Below, piece by piece: positions 48,466-57,903 of a stretch of 64,000 bases of DNA (the stretch's first letter is position 1; each line of letters begins with the position of its first letter). The position numbers and the translations under genes were made by a program. Origin of the DNA: an uncultured Alphaproteobacteria bacterium (lineage in GTDB: Bacteria; Pseudomonadota; Alphaproteobacteria; RF32; CAG-239); NCBI GenBank assembly GCA_910576955.1, contig CAJTJB010000006.1, positions 62,001-126,000 on the forward strand. Reading direction: 5' to 3'. The notes beneath the pieces are model-generated. The model made no database searches. It was not told where the DNA came from and was given only the letters and a program-made list of their open reading frames with translations.

Positions 48466-49815
48466 TTACTTGCGCTTTTTGTTCACAAGCGCCGCCTTTT
48501 TCAACAATCCCTCATACTGATAAGCAATCAGATGGGATTGAACCTGTGTGATAAAGTCCATCGTTACCTGAACCACGATGAGCAATGTCGTGCCGCCCAA
48601 AACAAACGGAACAGACAGTTTGGCAATCAGAATTTCCGGCAAAATGCACAATGCTGCCAGATAAAACGCGCCCAACACCGTCAAGCGGGTAACCACATAG
48701 TCCAGATATTCCGCAGTATTTTTGCCCGGTCTGATACCGGCAATAAAACCGCCGTGCTTTTTCAGATTATCCGCCGTTTCTTCCGGGTTAACCACCACAG
48801 CGGTATAGAAAAACGCAAAGAACACAATCAAAAACGCATACAAAGCCAGATACAGCGGCTGTCCGTGCCCGAGATAACGACTCAAAGTCTGCACCCATTC
48901 CGGTCCGTTAGCAGACCAGATATTCGCAACCGTAATCGGCAACAACAGCAAGGCGCTCGCGAAAATCGGCGGAATAACGCCCGTCGGGTTAACTTTCAAA
49001 GGCAGGTGCGAACTTTCTGCAGAAGTCATACGCAAGCCGACCTGACGCTTCGGATATTGCACCAAAATTTTGCGTTGTGCCATTTCAACTTTCAAGATAA
49101 TGAAGACCAGTGCAACGCTCATAATAAACAAGCTCAAAATAACCAGCGGCGACATTGAGCCGATTCGCCCTAATTCCAAAGTCTGTGCAATCGCAGCCGG
49201 AATATTGGCGATAATGCCGACCGTAATGATGAGCGACGAACCGTTGCCCACACCGCGGGAAGTAATCTGCTCGCCGAGCCATACGATAAACATCGTGCCG
49301 CCGGTCAGCGAAATAATGGTCGAAAAGATAAAAGTATACGGCGCAATCACAACGGGGCTTGAACCATCACCGTTGGCAATGCTCATCAAGCCGATGGCAA
49401 TACCATAACCCTGAACAATCGTAATCAAAACCGTCAACAATTTCGTATAGTGAGTCATTTTGCGGTGTCCGGCTTCGCCCTCTTTCTTAAGCGCCGCCAA
49501 AGACGGAACAACCGAAGAGCCGAGTTGCAGAATAATCGACGCCGAAATGTAAGGCATAATGTTTAATGCGAAAATCGTCATACGCTCCAACGCACCGCCG
49601 GAAAACATATTAAACATTCCCAAGATTCCGTTTGAATGTCTGGCAAAAACCTCCGCAAGCACGCGGGCGTCAATTCCCGGAAGCGGGATAAACGTTCCCA
49701 AACGAAAGACAATCAGTGCCAAAACCGTAAATAACAGGCGCTTTTTCAAATCCGTCGCTTTGCTGAAAACGGACGCATCCATATTCGCCGCCATTTTTTC
49801 TGCTAATGATACCAT
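48466..49815 (-). CDS. secY: protein translocase subunit SecY
   Basis: A 449-residue protein with ten membrane helices, the channel of the Sec translocase. Early parts are DLKKRLLFTVLALIVFRLGTFIPLPGID; the plug and loop regions GALERMTIFALNIMPYISASIILQL and PEETADNLKKHGGFIAGIRPGK are canonical. ATG 49815 has AAGGA upstream; the longer frame to 49881 is not likely. The gene stands alone, with a terminator after it, unlike the usual spc operon (rplO-secY-adk-rpsM). Confidence 0.98.
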   Translation of the reverse strand: MVSLAEKMAANMDASVFSKATDLKKRLLFTVLALIVFRLGTFIPLPGIDARVLAEVFARHSNGILGMFNMFSGGALERMTIFALNIMPYISASIILQLGSSVVPSLAALKKEGEAGHRKMTHYTKLLTVLITIVQGYGIAIGLMSIANGDGSSPVVIAPYTFIFSTIISLTGGTMFIVWLGEQITSRGVGNGSSLIITVGIIANIPAAIAQTLELGRIGSMSPLVILSLFIMSVALVFIILKVEMAQRKILVQYPKRQVGLRMTSAESSHLPLKVNPTGVIPPIFASALLLLPITVANIWSANGPEWVQTLSRYLGHGQPLYLALYAFLIVFFAFFYTAVVVNPEETADNLKKHGGFIAGIRPGKNTAEYLDYVVTRLTVLGAFYLAALCILPEILIAKLSVPFVLGGTTLLIVVQVTMDFITQVQSHLIAYQYEGLLKKAALVNKKRK

Positions 49816-50043
49816 TTTTATTTCCTTAAAATTATTACTTTTGAGCAAACAAAAGGAGATATTTCTCCCAGTTTTCACCACAACTTAATACATAAAATTT
49901 AATTTTGCCTTTAAAAAGTAGTTTTTTCCACCGCCTTTTAAAGGCAATGCCGTTTTTCCGCGCTCACAACGCTGCTTTTTAAGATGTTTATACGGCAAAA
50001 TGCATCATACATACTAAAATGTATAAATTTTTGTTTTCCCCTC

Positions 50044-50072
50044 TGGACAAACCCGAATTAAAGTGCTATATT
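50044..50072 (+). promoter_or_regulatory. promoter of the exported protein gene 50111
   Basis: TGGACA, 17 bases, TATATT, ending 39 bases before the start codon. Confidence 0.65.
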
Positions 50073-50110
50073 TTAGAGAATCTTTAAATAACCATCCGGG
50101 AATACAAAAA

Positions 50111-51469
50111 ATGTCTAAATTAAAAGCAATAATGAGCGCAGGCATTTTAGTTGCGAGCGGGGCTTTTTCAACAAACTCTCCCGCGACAGACAACGATATG
50201 CCTGTCTCCCAAGAAAAACATATGTTCAGTATGTTAAAGAAAAGAGCCGCACAAAAAGTATACCACCGTTTTGAGGAAATTCCCGAAATTTCTGACGATG
50301 ATGCCCACTTATATAAAAAAGGCGAATATACCTATATCATCAACGCCGAGCGTTATCAGCAAACCGGTGAAATCGAATTAAAACGCGTGTTAACCGCCGA
50401 AGTCACCAAAGCAAACGCGCTCGGGCTCATCTTTCGCAGCGAATGCGGCACATACGCCCCCGCGGAAAATGAAGACCAGATAACCTGTTATGATGTGGAT
50501 ATGCTGCTCATCAATTCCACCGGCACGTTCAAAGGCCCGATGCAGATGAATGATGACGCAATCGTTTCTTTTGCGAGATATTTGGCGGCTGATCCAAACA
50601 CCAGAAAATATATTATGCCGCTGATAAGTTTTAAGCCCGGCAACAAGCTCAAAAAAGAACTGATGCAGGAAATGTCCGAAAAAAATATCAGCGCAGACAA
50701 GATGTGCGAGTTTGCTTTAAGCAAACTCGAAAAGCTCTATTTTGCCGAAGACGGCAAGATGCTTCCCATGGACGAGCGCAACGCCCTCATTAACGAGCAA
50801 CTGTATAAGAGCATCCGTTTCGACGGCAACAACTGGAGTAAAATTGCGTCATCAAAATTAAAAAATTACATCAGCACAGAAAGCCGCAAGCGGAAAAAAG
50901 GGCTTTCCGATACTGCCAAAAACTTCTTTTGCCTGACCGAAACTTTTCCTAACGAAGAACGGCTGAAGCAAGCGCTTGAAGATTATAACTTGACCTCATT
51001 TTCATTGGGAAGACCCGGTAAACCCAAGCAAGTTATGTTAGCATTGGCTTTAAGTATGAACCTCAAAGACGAAAACGGTAATCTGGACGCAACCCGCATC
51101 CCGACCTATGCCATCGCCGCCTCTGTCAGTTCTATTAACTGGCATGGCAACGGCAAAGAGGCTCTGTCTTCGGCAGGCAGTAATAAAATGCGTGAATATT
51201 TTCGCCAATCTTGGAAAAACGGTATGGATTATCTGAAAACCGCAACCAAAACCTGGGTTTGCGGAAAAAGCCGCCAATACGGCGTGAACGAGCTCTCGCA
51301 ACTCAATATGATAACCCCGCTTTTAATTAAGCAATATCAGCAGCTGGAACTTGCCGGCGCAGAAAAGCTTGCCCGCGAATATCAGCAGGCGATTGTCCAC
51401 GCAGAAGCCAAAACGCTGATACATTATGATTTGGCAATACAGCTGGCAAACAGCAAAAAGTATCGCTGA
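50111..51469 (+). CDS. exported protein with weak lytic-transglycosylase-like motif
   Basis: A 452-residue protein. A weak signal peptide is at residues 1-22 (KLKAIMSAGILVASGAFS). Residues about 125-165 read FRSECGTYAP, then INSTGTFKGPMQMNDDAI. The Ser-Glu and the Gly-x-Met-Gln-like motif recall SLT enzymes, but the full set of residues is not visible, so activity is uncertain. The rest is helical and Lys-rich. The family is unknown to me. A terminator follows. Confidence 0.68.
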   Translation: MSKLKAIMSAGILVASGAFSTNSPATDNDMPVSQEKHMFSMLKKRAAQKVYHRFEEIPEISDDDAHLYKKGEYTYIINAERYQQTGEIELKRVLTAEVTKANALGLIFRSECGTYAPAENEDQITCYDVDMLLINSTGTFKGPMQMNDDAIVSFARYLAADPNTRKYIMPLISFKPGNKLKKELMQEMSEKNISADKMCEFALSKLEKLYFAEDGKMLPMDERNALINEQLYKSIRFDGNNWSKIASSKLKNYISTESRKRKKGLSDTAKNFFCLTETFPNEERLKQALEDYNLTSFSLGRPGKPKQVMLALALSMNLKDENGNLDATRIPTYAIAASVSSINWHGNGKEALSSAGSNKMREYFRQSWKNGMDYLKTATKTWVCGKSRQYGVNELSQLNMITPLLIKQYQQLELAGAEKLAREYQQAIVHAEAKTLIHYDLAIQLANSKKYR

Positions 51470-51494
51470 CGAGCCCTGAAAAGCTCCATATAAA

Positions 51495-51522
51495 AAGCGG
51501 CTGAAAAGCCGCTTTTCTCTTA
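51495..51522 (+). terminator. intrinsic terminator after the exported protein
   Basis: AAAAGCGGCT and AGCCGCTTTT around GAAA (51496-51519). It can work in both directions and also ends trmB on the minus strand. Confidence 0.85.
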
Positions 51523-51528
51523 TAAAAA

Positions 51529-52287
51529 TCACACTTTGCGATAATCAAAAAAGACCGGACGCCGCCCCTCGCGAAGAGCTTTTTGCTGATATTTGGTTTT
51601 CACCCAGTCCGCCGGTTCTTTCCGCCAGTCATCGCCGCATTTTGCCGTCCAATAAAAAGCCGCGCACTCATGCATTGTCCGCAACACATGGCGTTTATAA
51701 ACCGGATGGTCGGTTGCAATGCGAAACAAGCCGCCTTTTTTCAAAACCCGCGCAACCTCTTTAAGGTTGTCCGGATGAACAAACCGCCGCCCGCTGTGCT
51801 TTTTCTTCGGCCACGGATCGGGAAACAGCAAAAACACCTTGTCAAAAAAGCCATCGGGAATGTTTTTAAACAGCAGCCGGACATCATCATCAAACACGCG
51901 GACGTTAGTAACCTCACAATCCGCAAGGGATACATTATCCGGCAGGCAGCAGCCGTCTTTGATGCCGCTGATGAGCGTCAGCAGATTCGCCACACCGTTT
52001 TGGAAAACCTCCACCCCGACAAAAAGCGTATCCGGATTATTTTTTGCCTGCCCGTAAAGATGTTGCCCGTCGCCAAACCCGATTTCCAAACAGCGTTCTT
52101 TTCGGCTGTCGTGAAAAAAAGCGCCCTCTGCAAAATCTTTCGCATCGCAAATTTTCATCTGCGGCAGCAGATTATCAAGCAAAAACTGTTTTGCCTTACG
52201 CACAACCCGCCCTTTGCGCCGCCCGAAAAATTTTGCGACCGCCGCATTTGCCAAACTATTGGTCAACACCGGTGTCATCTTTCTCAC
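51529..52287 (-). CDS. trmB: tRNA (guanine-N7-)-methyltransferase
   Basis: A 252-residue TrmB that makes m7G46 in tRNA with S-adenosylmethionine. SAM motif I is LEIGFGDGQHL, and the family-specific VFLLFPDPWPKKKHSGRRFV follows. The end TKYQQKALREGR is the usual T-x-Y/F-E-x-K region, with Gln for the usual Glu. The start could be 52287 or 52278 (MTPVLTNS). It overlaps the XRE regulator gene by 32 bases and is last in the operon. Confidence 0.95.
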   Translation of the reverse strand: MRKMTPVLTNSLANAAVAKFFGRRKGRVVRKAKQFLLDNLLPQMKICDAKDFAEGAFFHDSRKERCLEIGFGDGQHLYGQAKNNPDTLFVGVEVFQNGVANLLTLISGIKDGCCLPDNVSLADCEVTNVRVFDDDVRLLFKNIPDGFFDKVFLLFPDPWPKKKHSGRRFVHPDNLKEVARVLKKGGLFRIATDHPVYKRHVLRTMHECAAFYWTAKCGDDWRKEPADWVKTKYQQKALREGRRPVFFDYRKV

Positions 52288-52759
52288 GCAGGCTGGTTAA
52301 CATCAGCAACAGGGCATTTCGCGATTTTGCCGGCAAAGAATAAAACGCTTTTAACAACATTGTTGCTTCAGAACCGGTCATCGGGTCAAAACTCTGCTCC
52401 ACCTGGTCTTCTTGCAACAAGCCTGTTCCGGTGCAGTAAGTTCTTTTATAAAACGGCAGCATATTATAAATTTCGGGTTTTACGTCTTCAAAAAAGTAAT
52501 CAACATCCACACCCAAAAGCTGTGCAATATTAAACAACCGTCCGGCGCCGATTCTGTTCACGCCTTTTTCATATTTCTGCACCTGTTGAAAAGTAATCCC
52601 CAGAGCCTCTGCCATTTCTTTTTGGCTTAATTGCAAAAGTCTGCGTCTGGCACAAATTCTCGCACCGACGTGAGCATCCATCGGACCAATGCCCGAATCA
52701 ATCATTTCGCCGCCGGCTTGCACCATTAAATCGCTTTTTTTCTTCCTTCCACGAGGCAT
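52256..52759 (-). CDS. XRE-family transcriptional regulator
   Basis: A 167-residue regulator of the HTH_3 type: VGARICARRRLLQLSQKEMAEALGITFQQVQKYEKGVNRIGAGRLFNIAQLLGVDVDYFFED is the HTH and dimer region. This gene is commonly found in alphaproteobacteria between lnt and metK/trmB. It overlaps trmB, which suggests translational coupling. The metK gene usually found here is missing. Confidence 0.9.
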   Translation of the reverse strand: MPRGRKKKSDLMVQAGGEMIDSGIGPMDAHVGARICARRRLLQLSQKEMAEALGITFQQVQKYEKGVNRIGAGRLFNIAQLLGVDVDYFFEDVKPEIYNMLPFYKRTYCTGTGLLQEDQVEQSFDPMTGSEATMLLKAFYSLPAKSRNALLLMLTSLREKDDTGVDQ

Positions 52760-52862
52760 TTCTTTTCTCCTAAAAAAGTTAATTGATACCTCTGTTATAT
52801 ACCATTTTTTTAAAAAAGCAACAACTTTTCGTTGAAATTTACAACCGTTATTAGATATGTCC

Positions 52863-54431
52863 TTATGAGCGGAACGCCGAGCGCCTTTTCAAACAACCGT
52901 TAAGTGTATTAATCCCGAGTGCAACCAGCAATCCGGCAAGCAGCAAAACGAGCAATATCCGATTACCAAAACGCCCGTACAAAGTATCCCGCGCCAAAAC
53001 TTTCGGCAACACGACATCGGATATCCCGACCGCATTAAGCCCCAATGCCCCGACAATGTCGCCGTTTGGCAATATCACCGCGCTGATACCGGTGTTTGCG
53101 CTGCGGATAACGGTGATTCCCTCTTCCACCGCCCGCATTTGCGCCGCCGCCAAATGCTGATACGGTCCGGCACTCACGCCGTACCATCCGTCATTGGCAA
53201 GCACCAACAAAATCTCGGGTTTGTTTTTCGGATTCACCACGCCTTTAGGGAAAATACTCTCATAGCAGATAGCCCCGCCCATCAGCGGCAATCCCTGAAC
53301 CTGAATATTTTTAAACGGCACACCCTGCCCCAAATCGCCAACCACATTTGCAACCGGCGCCATAAAATCCGGCAGATACCTGCGAAACGGCAGATATTCG
53401 CCAAACGGCACCAAATGCGCCTTATCGTAATAGTCTTTAACATCGCCGGTTTTATCCAGCACAAACAGCGAATTATACGGCACAACTTCACCGTTGGCAA
53501 TTCCTGCCCGCAGCAGTCCGGTCACCAAAAATCCCCCCTCGGGTATTGCCTCGGTAATTTCGCTGCGGTGCTCGCCGTCCCTGTCCAGAAAATAAGGGGA
53601 CGCGGTTTCGCCCCAAACCACCATCGCCACGCCGTCAAGCGGTTTGCTTTTGCTCAAATCAATATATTGCCGAAAGTTTTTATACGCCAACGCCGGATGC
53701 CACTTAAACGTCTGCGGGATGCTCGGCTGCACCAGCCGCACCGTCAAGTTGCCCTGTTCCGCTGGCAGATAGGCGCCCGCCGCCCAATATAAAAACGCCG
53801 CCGGCAGCAAAATAAATCCTAACGCTCCCGCGCAAAACTGCCGCCTGACTGCCCCATAGAGCAAAAAGGCAACACCGCACAACAGCAACAGCAGCATAAA
53901 CGACAAACCGTATGTGCCGATATATGCCGCCCCCTGAATCAAACGCGGGTCAAAACTCAACGCCGTCCCAAGCAAATTCCACGGAAATCCGGTAAAAATA
54001 AAACTCCGTATCCACTCAAACCCGACAAACGCGCAGCAAAACAACATCCCGCGGGCATACATATTCCTGCCCCGCGCCGCTGCCAATGCCGGCAACCCCA
54101 TAAACAGCCCGAAAAACAGCCCTGTTGCCAAAAAGACCAGCGGCACATATTCAGCAAACTTATTGTTATCAATCAGCAGGGCATTGTTAATCCAGATAAA
54201 CCCAACGGCATAAAACGCAAAACCAAACCAATATGCAAGCCAAAACAATTGCTTTTTAGACCGCTCGCCGCCCAGCAACAGCGCCAAAAAAAGCACTAAC
54301 GCCGCATACCCCTGCCACATTCCTTCAAACGGCGGAAAAATTAACGCCGCTGCCGCACCGGCAAAAAATGAAAGCACGACCTGCTTTTTAAAACCGATAC
54401 GAAACCGTTGCAGTAATCCCGCGCCACACAT
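52863..54431 (-). CDS. lnt: apolipoprotein N-acyltransferase
   Basis: A 522-residue Lnt that adds the third acyl chain to lipoproteins. Six membrane helices occupy residues about 15-215, followed by a nitrilase-like domain with Glu in VVWGETASPYF, Lys in YYDKAHLVPFGEYLPF and the nucleophile Cys in GGAICYESIFP. It overlaps the ybeY stop codon. The corC gene usually between ybeY and lnt is absent here. Confidence 0.96.
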   Translation of the reverse strand: MCGAGLLQRFRIGFKKQVVLSFFAGAAAALIFPPFEGMWQGYAALVLFLALLLGGERSKKQLFWLAYWFGFAFYAVGFIWINNALLIDNNKFAEYVPLVFLATGLFFGLFMGLPALAAARGRNMYARGMLFCCAFVGFEWIRSFIFTGFPWNLLGTALSFDPRLIQGAAYIGTYGLSFMLLLLLCGVAFLLYGAVRRQFCAGALGFILLPAAFLYWAAGAYLPAEQGNLTVRLVQPSIPQTFKWHPALAYKNFRQYIDLSKSKPLDGVAMVVWGETASPYFLDRDGEHRSEITEAIPEGGFLVTGLLRAGIANGEVVPYNSLFVLDKTGDVKDYYDKAHLVPFGEYLPFRRYLPDFMAPVANVVGDLGQGVPFKNIQVQGLPLMGGAICYESIFPKGVVNPKNKPEILLVLANDGWYGVSAGPYQHLAAAQMRAVEEGITVIRSANTGISAVILPNGDIVGALGLNAVGISDVVLPKVLARDTLYGRFGNRILLVLLLAGLLVALGINTLNGCLKRRSAFRS

Positions 54432-54967
54432 CAGGCTTCTTCCGTTTCCTGATAAGGGTCATCAATGCAAAACTGCGCCAAAATTTCCGTTTCCAGCCCT
54501 TCCATTTCTTCCGCCTCTTTGTCATCTTGATGGTCAAACCCGAGCAAATGCAAAAAGCCGTGCACCAACAGATGGCAATAGTGTGCATACACGCTGATAT
54601 GTTTGATTTCAGCCTCCCGTTGCAACGTTTCAAACGCCAGAATAATGTCACCGAGTTCGGCATCTTCCATATCATCAAGCGCGTCCCAAAACTCGTCATC
54701 GTCAATATTGGCAAACGACAAAACATTCGTCGGCTTATCCATACCGCGGAACTCGCGGTTAAGCTTATGCACCGCCGCATCATCACTCAAACACACATTA
54801 ACAGCATAGGTCATATCTTTCATCAGCAACGCGTGTTTGGCAACGTCCGCCACATATTCAAACGCCAAGTCCTTCAGCTCTTCCGCCACCTTAAGCGCGT
54901 CAAAGTCCACCGCTTCGGTCCATTGCGGGTTTTCTTCAACCACATTCAAAATCACTTTACTTTTCAT
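54431..54967 (-). CDS. ybeY: YbeY endoribonuclease
   Basis: A 178-residue metal-dependent RNase that processes 16S rRNA 3' ends and controls ribosome quality. The zinc motif HGFLHLLGFDHQ is complete (about residues 126-137). NREFRGMDKPTNVLSF is another family hallmark. I chose ATG 54967; it overlaps the phoH end by 11 bases. The extended frame to 54994 would have a Arg/Lys-rich lead and less support. Confidence 0.95.
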   Translation of the reverse strand: MKSKVILNVVEENPQWTEAVDFDALKVAEELKDLAFEYVADVAKHALLMKDMTYAVNVCLSDDAAVHKLNREFRGMDKPTNVLSFANIDDDEFWDALDDMEDAELGDIILAFETLQREAEIKHISVYAHYCHLLVHGFLHLLGFDHQDDKEAEEMEGLETEILAQFCIDDPYQETEEA

Positions 54968-55922
54968 CTTGCGCCTTCTTGCTCTTTTCTTCATATGCTT
55001 TCACGATTTTTGCAACCAGCCCGTGACGGACAACATCATTTGCCGAAAACGTCACCGACCCGATATTGCCGATTCCTTTAAGCGTATCCAACGCATCGCG
55101 CAAACCGGAAATCACCCCGCGCGGCAAATCCACTTGGCTCAGGTCGCCGTTAACCACCATACGGGAGTTCTCGCCCAAACGGGTCAAAAACATTTTCATC
55201 TGCATCGGCGTGGTGTTTTGCGCCTCATCCAAAATCACAAAAGCGTTCGAAAGCGTCCGCCCGCGCATAAACGCCAGCGGGGCAATCTCGATTTCGCCTA
55301 AAGCCAATTTTTTATCCACCTGCTCCGCCGGCAGCATTTCATACAGCGCATCGTATAGCGGACGCAAATACGGGTCAACCTTGTCTTTCAAATCGCCGGG
55401 GAGAAAGCCGAGGTTTTCGCCAGCCTCAACCGCCGGACGCGACAAGATGATTTTATCAACAGCGCCCTCCAACATCATAGAAACCGCCAGCGCCACCGCC
55501 AGATAAGTTTTACCCGTACCGGCAGGACCCAAGCCGAACACCAACTCGTTTTTCATCATCTCGGTAATATATTGCGCTTGCGTGGCAGACCGCGGGTAGA
55601 TATAGCGTTTTTTGGTTTTGAGCACAATCTCGCTTAACGACTGTTTTTCATCTGCCGAGCCGCTGCCGCCGCAAATCCGTACGGCAGCTTTGACTTCTTG
55701 CTCGCCGATAATATGCCCCTTGCTGGCTTTTTCATACAAAATATCTATTGCCGTTTTGGCATTTTCAATATCGGTTGACGAGCCCCGAACCGTAATTTGG
55801 TTGCCAAAACTCAAAATCTCGACATTAAGCATCCGCTCAATCAGCCGGATATTCTCGTCATTCACACCAACTAACACTTTCAAAAGCTGGTTGTTAAACA
55901 TTTCAAAACTTAATTCAGCCAT
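54957..55922 (-). CDS. phoH: PhoH-like protein
   Basis: A 321-residue PhoH-type ATPase linked to RNA processing. An N-terminal KH-like segment (about 40-80, SFGNQITVRGS) precedes Walker A GLGPAGTGKTYLAVALAV and Walker B AFVILDEAQNTTPMQMKMFLTRLG. It works with YbeY encoded next, which overlaps by 11 bases. Upstream miaB ends one base before the start codon. Confidence 0.96.
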   Translation of the reverse strand: MAELSFEMFNNQLLKVLVGVNDENIRLIERMLNVEILSFGNQITVRGSSTDIENAKTAIDILYEKASKGHIIGEQEVKAAVRICGGSGSADEKQSLSEIVLKTKKRYIYPRSATQAQYITEMMKNELVFGLGPAGTGKTYLAVALAVSMMLEGAVDKIILSRPAVEAGENLGFLPGDLKDKVDPYLRPLYDALYEMLPAEQVDKKLALGEIEIAPLAFMRGRTLSNAFVILDEAQNTTPMQMKMFLTRLGENSRMVVNGDLSQVDLPRGVISGLRDALDTLKGIGNIGSVTFSANDVVRHGLVAKIVKAYEEKSKKAQDEK

Positions 55923-55923
55923 C

Positions 55924-57255
55924 TTAAAGGACCTCCCCGCCCAAAGAATTAGTTGAAGCCTCGGTCACCCGCACCTCAACAATTTTGTTAAGTAACGAAT
56001 TATCTGCCGTTGCATATAAGTTTTGCATATACGGCGTTCTGCCGGCAAGCTGCCCTTTGTGCCTGCCTTTGGTTTCAAACAGCACCGGCATAACCTTGCC
56101 GACGCTTGCTTTATTAAACTTCGTCTGATAGTCAAACAGCAAATCCTGCAATACCTGCAGCCGTTCTTTTTTGACCTTTTCCTCAATCTGGTTTTCCATC
56201 ACCGCTGCCGGCGTTCCCGCCCGCCTGCTGTATTTGAAAGAGAAAGCCTGAATATATTTCACACGATTGACCACATCAAGGGTCTGCGCAAAATCTTCAT
56301 CCGTTTCCCCCGGAAAACCGACAATAAAGTCCGATGACATCCCGATAGCCGGATTCGCCTCTTTTAATTTTTCTACCACGCGCAAATAGTCATCCCGCGT
56401 GTGCCGCCGGTTCATTTTTTTCAACACGCTGTCCGAGCCGGATTGTATCGGCAGGTGCAGATACGGCATCAGTTTGCCGAGCTCTTTATGGCAGCGGATT
56501 AAATCATCATCCACATCCGCCGGATACGACGTCGTATAACGAATGCGTTTTAAGCCGTCAATCTCCGCAACTTTATTCAGCAGATACGCCAGATTGCGCT
56601 CTTTGCCGTTGGCGTCCTCGCCGTGATAAGAGTTTACATTCTGCCCCAAAAGGTTAAGTTCAAGGCTGCCGGTTGCCACCAAACGCCGCGCCTCTTTCAA
56701 AATTTCCTCCACCGGACGGGAAACCTCCACCCCGCGGGTATACGGCACCACGCAATAAGTGCAGAAGTTGTTGCACCCCTCTTGAATTGCCAGATACGAG
56801 CACCCGCCCTCGGCTTTGTTTTCGGGCAGATAGTCAAATTTCGACACTGCCGAAAATTCCGTATCCAAAAGCTGCGCCTCGCGTTTGTTAAAAATTTCTT
56901 CCACCACTTCTTTAAGGCGGAAATACCGCAGCGGTCCGAGCGCAAAATCAACATACGGCGCGCGTTTCAAAATCTGTTTGTCTTCCGCCTGCACCACACA
57001 TCCGGTCACGCCGATAATCGTGTCTTTGCCCTCAAGGGCGCGTTCCTGTTTGATAAGATATGCCCTGCCCAAATCGGAAAAAACCTTTTCCGCCGCCTTT
57101 TCGCGGATATGGCAGGTATTAAAGATAACAACATCAGCGTCTTTAACGCCGGTTGCTTTTTTAAGCCCCATTTCTTCCAGCATATTCGCCATTCTGTTCG
57201 AGTCATAAACGTTCATCTGGCAGCCGAAAGTTTTAATAAAATATTTTTTAACCAT
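55924..57255 (-). CDS. miaB: tRNA-2-methylthio-N6-dimethylallyladenosine synthase MiaB
   Basis: A 443-residue radical-SAM methylthiotransferase that modifies A37 of tRNA. The N-terminal UPF0004 domain has KTFGCQMNVYDS, with NTCHIREKA and VTGCVVQ for the second cluster; the radical-SAM motif is GCNNFCTYCVVPY (Cys-x3-Cys-x2-Cys). A TRAM domain is at the end. ATG 57255 has AAGGA upstream; the longer frame begins in the intergenic region. First gene of the miaB-phoH-ybeY-lnt-XRE-trmB run. Confidence 0.97.
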   Translation of the reverse strand: MVKKYFIKTFGCQMNVYDSNRMANMLEEMGLKKATGVKDADVVIFNTCHIREKAAEKVFSDLGRAYLIKQERALEGKDTIIGVTGCVVQAEDKQILKRAPYVDFALGPLRYFRLKEVVEEIFNKREAQLLDTEFSAVSKFDYLPENKAEGGCSYLAIQEGCNNFCTYCVVPYTRGVEVSRPVEEILKEARRLVATGSLELNLLGQNVNSYHGEDANGKERNLAYLLNKVAEIDGLKRIRYTTSYPADVDDDLIRCHKELGKLMPYLHLPIQSGSDSVLKKMNRRHTRDDYLRVVEKLKEANPAIGMSSDFIVGFPGETDEDFAQTLDVVNRVKYIQAFSFKYSRRAGTPAAVMENQIEEKVKKERLQVLQDLLFDYQTKFNKASVGKVMPVLFETKGRHKGQLAGRTPYMQNLYATADNSLLNKIVEVRVTEASTNSLGGEVL

Positions 57256-57429
57256 AATCCTTGTATCTATAAACATAAACTTCTTGTTAATGCCCGATAG
57301 TATAACACCTTTCTTTAATTTTTTCAAATAATTTTTTGCCCGCTGTCTGATTTTCTTCAATCCGTGCGTTTTCTTATTGCAAGTTAATTGTTTTTCTGTC
57401 AGAATTATAACATAAAGGAGGAAACAGCT

Positions 57430-57903
57430 ATGACGAAACTCATGGTCGCCAACCAAAGCAATTTCAGATTTATCAACAAAGAGGAGAAAGCCGCCTTCCT
57501 CACCATCTTATGTATGCTCTCTGCCATAGACGGCAACATCCGCGATGAAGAAATCGAATACATCACTGACCTGGCCTCCCAAATGGAAGCGGAGCTCAAA
57601 CCCAGCTATTTTAATTATCCCCAAGAGCTCGGCGTCTGCAAAGCCGCACTGATAAAAGACCGCCGCCTTGCGCTTGAACTTTTGAAAAATATGTTCGCAC
57701 TCGCCTACACCGACAATATTTTTACCGATTCGGAGGGGCATTTCATCTGCGAGATATCCGAAGCCCTGAAAATCGAACCGCAAAAAGTAAGCGAAATCAG
57801 CTCTTGGATAATCGACCGCATTATCTGGCTCGAACAAGCCGCCCTGATTTTTGAAGAAACCCCGGCAACCCATGGAGGCTCTTATGACCAAAACAAACGC
57901 TAG
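57430..57903 (+). CDS. TerB-like protein
   Basis: A 157-residue protein with a TerB-like helical fold: KAAFLTILCMLSAIDGNIRDEEIEYITDLASQME, and later ALAYTDNIFTDSEGHFICEISEALKI. The Asp-Gly and Glu-Glu pairs resemble the metal-binding positions of tellurite resistance protein TerB, but a function in metal resistance is not implied. It is preceded by GGAGG and its end overlaps the next gene by 20 bases. Confidence 0.8.
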   Translation: MTKLMVANQSNFRFINKEEKAAFLTILCMLSAIDGNIRDEEIEYITDLASQMEAELKPSYFNYPQELGVCKAALIKDRRLALELLKNMFALAYTDNIFTDSEGHFICEISEALKIEPQKVSEISSWIIDRIIWLEQAALIFEETPATHGGSYDQNKR

